From positions 24,643 to 88,642 of the forward strand of contig CAAGQJ010000026.1 of the NCBI GenBank assembly GCA_900772095.1: 64,000 bases of DNA, written 5' to 3'. This document shows, piece after piece, positions 59,460 to 64,000 of the stretch. Under the pieces are notes generated by a model. That model had not been told where the DNA came from, searched no databases, and saw only the letters and a list, made by a program, of their open reading frames with translations. This DNA is from Bacilli bacterium. Its GTDB lineage: Bacteria; Bacillota_I; Bacilli_A; RF39; UBA660. Position 1 is the first letter of the stretch; each line of letters begins with the position of its first letter. A program made the translations under genes and the position numbers.

Positions 59460-59690
59460 CTACTTCCATAGAATACTGTCCAGCTTAGCTCTTGATGCAT
59501 AGTATTCCTGAGGGTCATAAGCATCTACCCAGTTATACTGATTGTCTAGCGAATCAAGCAATTCCTCTGTTGCCTTATTGTATGAATCATAGGCTTTAAG
59601 AAGATTGTTATTGGTGTTTTGGCACACCATGAAGCCCGCAATCATACCAATTACCATTGATAAGATGCAAAAGATAATGATCTTTTTCAT
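59460..59690 (-). CDS. Membrane-anchored small protein, 76 aa
   Basis: N-terminal membrane segment IIIFCILSMVIGMIAGFMV, then a soluble, acidic, Asn/Asp/Tyr-rich tail (SYNKATEELLDSLDNQY) that would lie outside the cytoplasm. Unrecognised; the shape fits a small lysis or envelope factor. Confidence 0.65.
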   Translation of the reverse strand: MKKIIIFCILSMVIGMIAGFMVCQNTNNNLLKAYDSYNKATEELLDSLDNQYNWVDAYDPQEYYASRAKLDSILWK

Positions 59691-59701
59691 TGCTGTTGTG
59701 T

Positions 59702-59732
59702 TAAAAAGGAAGAGCAGGATTTCTCCTGCCCT
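59702..59732 (-). terminator. Intrinsic terminator with GAAA loop
   Basis: Minus strand 9-bp stem (59724-59732/59711-59719), GAAA loop, then CCTTTTTAA. It ends the 54-aa gene at 59736. Confidence 0.85.
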
Positions 59733-59735
59733 TTG

Positions 59736-59900
59736 TTATTTCTCATATAGGCTGCATACTACTCCTATTGGAAAGCCTACCATAAAGAACATTAAGCTTG
59801 CACATACATAGATGCAATCATCTGTTATTAGAGCCATACTAATACCAAAGAGAAGAGCAAGCATACAAAGAATTGCAATTACTGTACTGAGATTTTTCAT
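59736..59900 (-). CDS. Small membrane protein, 54 aa
   Basis: ATG 59900, TAA 59736. Two membrane segments (TVIAILCMLALLFGISMALI; MFFMVGFPIGVVCSL) joined by a short acidic turn (TDDCIYVC). Flanked by terminators on both sides, so it is probably a separate transcript or a readthrough product. Confidence 0.65.
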   Translation of the reverse strand: MKNLSTVIAILCMLALLFGISMALITDDCIYVCASLMFFMVGFPIGVVCSLYEK

Positions 59901-59923
59901 TTTTCATTCAATTTGATGTTAAT

Positions 59924-59950
59924 AAAAAGGGAAGAGCTTTTGCCCTTCCC
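59924..59950 (-). terminator. Intrinsic terminator of the 59959 gene
   Basis: Minus strand 9-bp stem (59942-59950/59929-59937, one G-U), AAAA loop, then TTTTTATT. It ends the 102-aa gene. Confidence 0.85.
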
Positions 59951-59958
59951 AATTACTC

Positions 59959-60267
59959 TTACAATCCAAGGTCAACCTCTTCCCAGGTATTCTCACCTTG
60001 CTTGCAGAGACTGTAATGACCTGACTCAAGCTGCACTACTTGCAGCTCATTCTTCTTGGCTGCAATCTCTCTTGGAGAGAGAACACCCATCTTAGATGAG
60101 AATGCAACAAAGGTTCTTGTCTCACCATTGGTGAAGATGCAAGACTTGAAATCCTCACCTGTCTCCTTGTTGACAAATTCTCCAACTTGCATCTTAGGAC
60201 CAAATTGCTTTGCAAATGCAATGAGAGACCAAGAGTTCTTGATTGTTGAAACTGTTGCTGTTGCCAT
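59959..60267 (-). CDS. Conserved phage protein, paralogue of 56744-57067, 102 aa
   Basis: Reads STIKNSWSLIAFAKQFGPKM, then SCIFTNGETRTFVAFSSKMG, VLSPREIAAKKNELQV and SLCKQGENTWEEVDLGL. Nearly the same protein as at 56744. Its upstream region shares GAGGAATTAAT with that of the other copy and folds into a 7-bp hairpin (CCTAGCA/TGCTAGG). Codon use here is richer in GC than in the 56744 copy, so the two did not separate yesterday, or one was re-acquired. Unknown role. Confidence 0.82.
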   Translation of the reverse strand: MATATVSTIKNSWSLIAFAKQFGPKMQVGEFVNKETGEDFKSCIFTNGETRTFVAFSSKMGVLSPREIAAKKNELQVVQLESGHYSLCKQGENTWEEVDLGL

Positions 60268-60575
60268 AGATAGTTGCCTCCTAGCAGGACTTCTTAGTGC
60301 TAGGCATTAATTCCTCAGGTGCTTTCCCTAGAGGCATGTATGCAGATGGTTATTTGCCGTAGAACTATAATCAGCAAATGAAAGGCTACTGTTCTTCACC
60401 CTCAGCCATCAGGATTGCAAATACCCCAGGGGGTATATCCCAATCCAAATTATGGTGGGGGTGGTGTGTGGTATTATCTCCACTCTTTATACACACATTA
60501 TGATTTTCCAAAACTTGCCTTTTATACATATCAATATTTTTTTCAAAAATCACCTTCACTTTTCTTCCATAAAGT
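60268..60575. other. Intergenic region, 5' side of the 60267 gene and 5' side of the 60640 gene
   Basis: About 300 bases without a gene I can support. Contains the hairpin leader of the 60267 gene (about 60268-60310), GGTGGGGGTGGTGTGTGG-like sequence near 60451-60470 that faintly resembles the 57207 block, and a T-rich stretch leading to the plus-strand promoter. An open frame starting at 60415 is not real coding; the promoter lies inside it. Confidence 0.5.
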
Positions 60576-60606
60576 TTTGATAATTAGAAGAATAATTGTA
60601 TCTTTG
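60576..60606 (+). promoter_or_regulatory. Bacteroidetes-type promoter
   Basis: TTTG (60576-60579), 19 bases, TATCTTTG (60599-60606): a perfect match, about 33 bases before the ATG at 60640. It fixes the start of the downstream gene. Confidence 0.88.
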
Positions 60607-60639
60607 CACAAAGATTCAAGACTTAAAATAGTAAGAAAT

Positions 60640-60951
60640 ATGAAAGGATTAAAGAAATATATAGCAAAGCATGGCAGGCACTTTACTCCAGAGTTAACTG
60701 CTAAGGTTATAGATTGCAAGTGGAATGCTTCAGAAGTAGAAAAAGCTTCTGATAGAGTAGTGTACTATAATGTTTCAGGTGCTACTCTTGGAGATATAGT
60801 GTTCTTAACTAATCTATTTTCCTGTAGCTTCACTAAGAGGAGATGTATTAAGTATGCCTTAGGGATAGTAGGAGATGTTAATACCAATGGCTATGCCTTT
60901 AATGCTTGGTTATTAAGTAATGAAGATATTGATCTTAATAGGTATATATGA
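60640..60951 (+). CDS. Hypothetical protein, 103 aa
   Basis: ATG at 60640, just downstream of a consensus promoter. Basic N-terminus (MKGLKKYIAKHGRHFTPELT), WNASEVEKASDRVVYYNVSG in the middle, then LGDIVFLTNLFSCSFTKRR. Soluble and compact. It may be an early host-takeover protein, given its own strong promoter, but nothing in it shows a function. Confidence 0.72.
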   Translation: MKGLKKYIAKHGRHFTPELTAKVIDCKWNASEVEKASDRVVYYNVSGATLGDIVFLTNLFSCSFTKRRCIKYALGIVGDVNTNGYAFNAWLLSNEDIDLNRYI

Positions 60952-60980
60952 AAAAAGAGGAAACTTCACAGCTTCCTCTT
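60951..60980 (-). terminator. Intrinsic terminator with GUGA loop
   Basis: Minus strand 11-bp stem (60970-60980/60955-60965, one G-U), GTGA loop, then TTTTTT. It ends the 61020 gene. The loop context CT-GTGA-AG is the same as in the tRNA leader hairpins. Confidence 0.82.
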
Positions 60981-61019
60981 CTTCTAATTTAAAATTATTA
61001 AAAACGACAAAAGAAATTA

Positions 61020-61397
61020 CTAATCTACATCACCTAATTTATTAGCCCATGCTTCTGTGTAAAACCAATCATAGGGCTTATTAGGTGCTATTATTCTATG
61101 GGTTGCTGCCCATATAATACTAGGAATACCTATTACTATAAGGTATAGTGGACCTAGTAGTAAACTCTGTCTTGTATGTCCCCATTCATGTCTTACAGTA
61201 GTATCTGTTGCTCTAGGTGATAAGAATATATGATTACCTAGTGTTACACTACCACAAGACTTTCTCTTAATAAATACTATTGCTCCTTGGCAAGTACATG
61301 TGTCTAGGATTTCATCTTTCCTCTTAAGATACCAATAGTATATAAAGGCAACAATTAACTGAGGTAACTGCCAAAAGTATTTTAATATTTCTATCAT
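61020..61397 (-). CDS. HEWGH membrane metalloprotease-like protein
   Basis: 125 residues. The N-terminal hydrophobic stretch LPQLIVAFIYYWYL and middle LYLIVIGIPSIIWAA are membrane segments. Between them VRHEWGHTRQSLLLG contains the HExxH zinc motif, and DWFYTEAWANKLG gives a late acidic/aromatic site. This family occurs in Bacteroidetes and their phages. It lies 8 bases downstream of the DUF5675-like gene and opposite the spanin-like gene, so a lysis or envelope role is likely. It is small for an active protease. Confidence 0.72.
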   Translation of the reverse strand: MIEILKYFWQLPQLIVAFIYYWYLKRKDEILDTCTCQGAIVFIKRKSCGSVTLGNHIFLSPRATDTTVRHEWGHTRQSLLLGPLYLIVIGIPSIIWAATHRIIAPNKPYDWFYTEAWANKLGDVD

Positions 61398-61405
61398 AAT
61401 TTCTT

Positions 61406-61873
61406 CTACTTAATGGTTATTGTTATCTTTTCTCCTTTTTTATAGGCTGTGTACATCTTGTTATACAGCTGTAGGAAGTAGTCTTTTGACTTAGTAACCT
61501 TACCTACAACATCATTCTTTCCTACTAAGATGCAGCCTTCAGTATCTGCTGCAGTGTTACCACTATGAATAAGTACTCCTGCATAACCAGGTACATTCTC
61601 TAACCTAGGCATTCTAGCACCATTACAGTTCTTTACATACCACTCCTTGGAACTATACTTAGGACTTGCTATATCCATTCTTACATTATAGGTACCTGAA
61701 GGAATTGCTGTAACAGCGGCTTTCTTCATTGCCTTTATTTTCTCAATGGGCATAGCACTTGTCAGTCCTCTGTCTTTGTCCTCTAAGGTATTACAGAAGA
61801 ATACATCATCAACAAATAACTTACCAATGGTGTAACCTTCCTTCTTCCATTTTCTATCAACTACTAACTCCAT
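61406..61873 (-). CDS. DUF5675 protein, probable lysis enzyme
   Basis: 155 residues. GVLIHSGNTAADTEGCILVG carries the H-S-G-N...D-T-x-G-C signature of DUF5675, a phage-associated family that looks like an L,D-transpeptidase-type fold and is often placed with lysis genes. The His and Cys would be catalytic. No signal peptide, so a holin or transporter is needed. An upstream -7 element (61900-61907) on the minus strand drives it. Confidence 0.78.
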   Translation of the reverse strand: MELVVDRKWKKEGYTIGKLFVDDVFFCNTLEDKDRGLTSAMPIEKIKAMKKAAVTAIPSGTYNVRMDIASPKYSSKEWYVKNCNGARMPRLENVPGYAGVLIHSGNTAADTEGCILVGKNDVVGKVTKSKDYFLQLYNKMYTAYKKGEKITITIK

Positions 61874-61899
61874 AATTAAATATTTAATGATTTATGGTG

Positions 61900-61930
61900 C
61901 AAAGATACTAATAGATATGATAGTAGGAAG
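61900..61930 (-). promoter_or_regulatory. Probable Bacteroidetes-type promoter of the lysis gene pair
   Basis: TATCTTTG at 61907-61900 on the minus strand, 26 bases before the ATG at 61873; the -33 position reads CTTC, a weak match to TTTG at 19-base spacing. Divergent from the promoter at 61978. Confidence 0.6.
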
Positions 61931-61977
61931 TTATTTAAGGATGGCTCTTAGGTCTGCATAACTGTGAGTGTTAGGTA

Positions 61978-62009
61978 TTTGTTATTAATGTAATGTTGTG
62001 GTACCTTTG
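61978..62009 (+). promoter_or_regulatory. Bacteroidetes-type promoter of the spanin-like gene
   Basis: TTTG (61978-61981), exactly 20 bases, TACCTTTG (62002-62009): a perfect match. The start codon follows at 62030. Confidence 0.88.
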
Positions 62010-62029
62010 CAGTATTAAAAGTAGAAGAT

Positions 62030-62653
62030 ATGGCGAAGAATGTAAAATATATCTATCTAGGTGTTGCTATACTTATGGTAGTATTATTTGTAAGTATTTA
62101 TGCTTTGTTTAGTACTAAGCGTAGTGCTGATAAAAAATGGAAAGAAGCAATAGAGAATGCTAAAGCATATAGTGAGTTGTTCAGTAACTCTGAGGATAAG
62201 AATAGAGCCTTTAAGCTTACAATAGATCAACTGAAGAATTCTAATGATTCTATCTTCAAGGAATTGAATGAAGCTAGAAAGGAACTGAAAATTAAGGACT
62301 CCAAGCTTAAGAGTCTTCAGTATGTTTCCTCTAGTTTCTCCAAGGTTGATACAATTACTTTGAGAGATACAATTTTTAGAGACCACCATGTGAATATTGA
62401 CACACTGCTCTCTGATAAATGGTATTCAGTAAAGGTAGGACTTAAGTATCCTTCAACCGTAAGTATTGAACCTAAATTTATAAGTATAAAATATATTGTA
62501 GTATCTGCAAAGAAGGAGACAGTTAACCCTCCTAAGAGGTTCTTCCTTTTTAGATGGTTTCAAAAAAAGCAAATTAGGTTGAATGTTGATGTAATAGAGA
62601 AGAACCCTTATGTGCAGAATCAGGATAACAGGTTTGTTGAGATTGTTAGGTAA
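62030..62653 (+). CDS. Spanin-like membrane-anchored coiled-coil protein
   Basis: 207 residues. An N-terminal membrane segment (YIYLGVAILMVVLFVSIYAL, about 7-26) is followed by a coiled coil (FKLTIDQLKNSNDSIFKELN; LKIKDSKLKSLQ), then a beta-rich C-terminal part with FRDHHVNIDTLLSD. This is the pattern of DUF6549-like Bacteroidetes phage proteins, thought to act at lysis as an inner-membrane spanin. It lies opposite the DUF5675 and HEWGH genes. An IS follows 42 bases after its stop. Confidence 0.7.
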   Translation: MAKNVKYIYLGVAILMVVLFVSIYALFSTKRSADKKWKEAIENAKAYSELFSNSEDKNRAFKLTIDQLKNSNDSIFKELNEARKELKIKDSKLKSLQYVSSSFSKVDTITLRDTIFRDHHVNIDTLLSDKWYSVKVGLKYPSTVSIEPKFISIKYIVVSAKKETVNPPKRFFLFRWFQKKQIRLNVDVIEKNPYVQNQDNRFVEIVR

Positions 62654-62708
62654 AGGATGATTTTTTTGTTTTGTTTTTAAGTTTTGAATTTTGTTGAGAG
62701 TGTAAACT

Positions 62709-62749
62709 AAACTGTGTCAAGCTACAATAAAAGTAGTTTAACACAGTTT
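62709..62749 (+). other. Imperfect 17-bp hairpin upstream of the transposase
   Basis: 62709-62725 pairs with 62733-62749 at 15 of 17 positions, loop 7 nt, ending 7 bases before the transposase ATG. It could block readthrough transcription into the transposase, a known IS safety device, or hide its ribosome site. Confidence 0.65.
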
Positions 62750-62756
62750 TTATATT

Positions 62757-63962
62757 ATGGACAACTTAGAAATTGATTACAAGAAAGCAGCTCAGCAGTT
62801 GCGTAGTGGTGAAGCCTTATTTGGCAAGGACGGAGCATTAGCTCCATTGTTAGAGCGTATTCTCAACTCAGCTCTCGAAGGTGAGATGGACGCTCATTTA
62901 AGTGAAGAGGAACGCTCTTCCGGCAACCGTCGTAATGGTAAGATGAGTAAGAAGGTTCAAACAAAATATGGTGAGGTCACTATAGAGACTCCTCGTGACC
63001 GAGACGGAACTTTCCAACCTGAGACCGTAAAGAAGCGTGAGACTATTCTTGCCAATGGCATGGCAGACCAGATTATTGAGATGTACGCCATGGGCACCAG
63101 CACACGTGACATCAGCAGCTACTTTGAGCGTGAGTTCAACACAACTCTATCAGCCGATACTATCAGCTCTATAACAGACCGTGTATTACCCGAAATCACC
63201 GCCTGGAAGTCTCGCATGCTCGATCCTGTATATGCCATTTGCTGGCTTGATGCTATCCATTATAAGGTAAAGGATGAGAATGGCAGAGCTGTCACACGAG
63301 CCATTTACAACATTCTTGGTATCAACAAGGAAGGCCAAAAAGAACTGTTAGGTATGTATGTGTCTAAGAGTGAAGGAGCTAACTTCTGGCTAGAAGTTCT
63401 TACGGATCTTCAGAACCGTGGTGTTCGAGACATCTTGATTTGTTGTATAGATGGTCTCAAAGGCTTCCCAGATGCCATCCAAAGCGTATTTCCTGAGAGT
63501 TCTGTGCAGCTCTGTATTGTCCATCAGATACGCAATTCTATCAAGTATGTTGGCAGTAAGCATCAAAAGGAGTTTATCAAGGATTTAAGAACAGTATATG
63601 GTGCAGTAAACAAAGACTCCGCTGCTGCTAATTTAGACCTGTTAGAGTCTAAGTGGGGAGAGATGTACCCAATTGTCATCAAGTCATGGCGTGACAATTG
63701 GGAACGTCTGACAGAGTATTTCCAATATACTCCAGCCATCCGTAAACTCATTTATACGACCAATACGGTTGAGGGGTATCACAGACAGGTAAGAAAGGTC
63801 ACAAAGACTAAAGGGGTCTTTCCTACGGATAATTCTTTGGAGAAGCTTGTGTACTTAGCTTACCGCAACATCCGTAAGAAATGGACTATGCCACTGGCAA
63901 ATTGGGGACAAATTTCTCAACAATTGGCAATAAAATTTGGAGATAGATTTAAAATTATGTAA
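62757..63962 (+). CDS. IS256-family transposase
   Basis: 401 residues, the usual length. The DDE residues fit: CWLDAIHYKV (first D), CIDGLKGFPDAI (second D, with the family signature), and NTVEGYHRQVRK (E). VQLCIVHQIRNS is the conserved C/HQIRNS box. It cuts and pastes or copies the element by a circle intermediate. Complete frame with no internal stop, so probably active. Confidence 0.93.
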   Translation: MDNLEIDYKKAAQQLRSGEALFGKDGALAPLLERILNSALEGEMDAHLSEEERSSGNRRNGKMSKKVQTKYGEVTIETPRDRDGTFQPETVKKRETILANGMADQIIEMYAMGTSTRDISSYFEREFNTTLSADTISSITDRVLPEITAWKSRMLDPVYAICWLDAIHYKVKDENGRAVTRAIYNILGINKEGQKELLGMYVSKSEGANFWLEVLTDLQNRGVRDILICCIDGLKGFPDAIQSVFPESSVQLCIVHQIRNSIKYVGSKHQKEFIKDLRTVYGAVNKDSAAANLDLLESKWGEMYPIVIKSWRDNWERLTEYFQYTPAIRKLIYTTNTVEGYHRQVRKVTKTKGVFPTDNSLEKLVYLAYRNIRKKWTMPLANWGQISQQLAIKFGDRFKIM

Positions 63963-64000
63963 CTTTGCAGCCGAAAAGGCTTCCCTGCTGGGGGCATGCC

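Larger units (their letters stand above)
62696..64000 (+). mobile_element. IS256-family insertion sequence (right end cut)
   Basis: Left terminal repeat candidate at 62696-62720 (starts GAGAGTGTAAACTAAACTGT), a hairpin, the transposase and 38 bases of 3' sequence. The right inverted repeat is not in the window, so the element continues past 64000. GC content and codon choice are clearly different from the phage genes, which supports recent arrival from the host. Whether it sits in the phage genome or marks an assembly join cannot be told here. Confidence 0.82.

Noticed and set aside
60415..60951. Longer start (178 residues) for the 103-aa plus-strand gene
   Set aside because: The consensus promoter at 60576-60606 lies inside the extra part, so transcripts cannot include the upstream start. 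The ATG at 60640 fits.
1..64000. TAG or TGA recoding, known in some crAss-like phages
   Set aside because: TAG ends genes at 37811, 49129, 50145, 52147 and 58475 and TGA ends others, with no in-frame TAG or TGA needed inside long genes. The standard code is enough.
1..64000. CRISPR array, retron or diversity-generating element
   Set aside because: I saw no regularly spaced repeats and no reverse transcriptase gene.

Overview
The window is part of the genome of a large, AT-rich tailed phage of the crAss-like group (order Crassvirales), most likely infecting Bacteroidales. The case rests on a minus-strand polyprotein of more than 3,650 residues with a DFDVD motif like that of single-chain crAss-like RNA polymerases. 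It is supported by a family A DNA polymerase, TOPRIM primase, DnaB-like and SF2 helicases, ThyX, dUTPase, class III ribonucleotide reductase, uracil-DNA glycosylase, and Bacteroidetes-type promoters (TTTG, 19-20 bases, TAnnTTTG). TAA, TAG and TGA all end genes, so the standard code is used. Genus and host are inferred.

Layout. 1-10961: giant transcription/polyvalent gene, cut by the left edge. 11104-18594: small genes around thyX, an HNH homing endonuclease and a NUMOD1 protein. 18578-41705: replication, nucleotide and DNA metabolism, all on the minus strand. Inside this block (27897-33055) lies a ubiquitin-like conjugation module: Ub-like protein, probable E2-like protein, JAMM protease, E1-like enzyme and a second E2-like/PRTRC-B-like candidate. 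41706-43600: a tRNA operon with its own promoter and terminator plus a separate tRNA-Met. Hairpins sit 4-5 bases upstream of four of the tRNAs, and three of these share a GUGA loop. 43617-56459: a long minus-strand accessory region of small, mostly unknown genes (zinc ribbons, small membrane proteins, a lipoprotein of the SPFH family, YopX, a DEDDh exonuclease), interspersed with structured RNA elements.

56460-61000: direction changes. An AT-rich segment separates a minus-strand gene from a plus-strand promoter that drives a candidate ~290-nt structured RNA, followed by a Vsr-like protein lacking two expected acidic residues. Two close paralogues (56744-57067 and 59959-60267) flank this zone. 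61020-62653: probable lysis module (HEWGH membrane protein, DUF5675-like enzyme, spanin-like membrane protein) with divergent promoters. 62696-64000: an IS256-family insertion sequence, richer in GC than the phage, cut by the right edge.

How it works together: the replication block makes and protects DNA from dUTP and uracil, and makes dTMP by the flavin route. RNR is the anaerobic type, fitting a gut host. The most promising systems for follow-up are the phage-encoded Ub-like pathway, the free-standing structured RNA at 57439-57732, and the tRNA-leader hairpin family.
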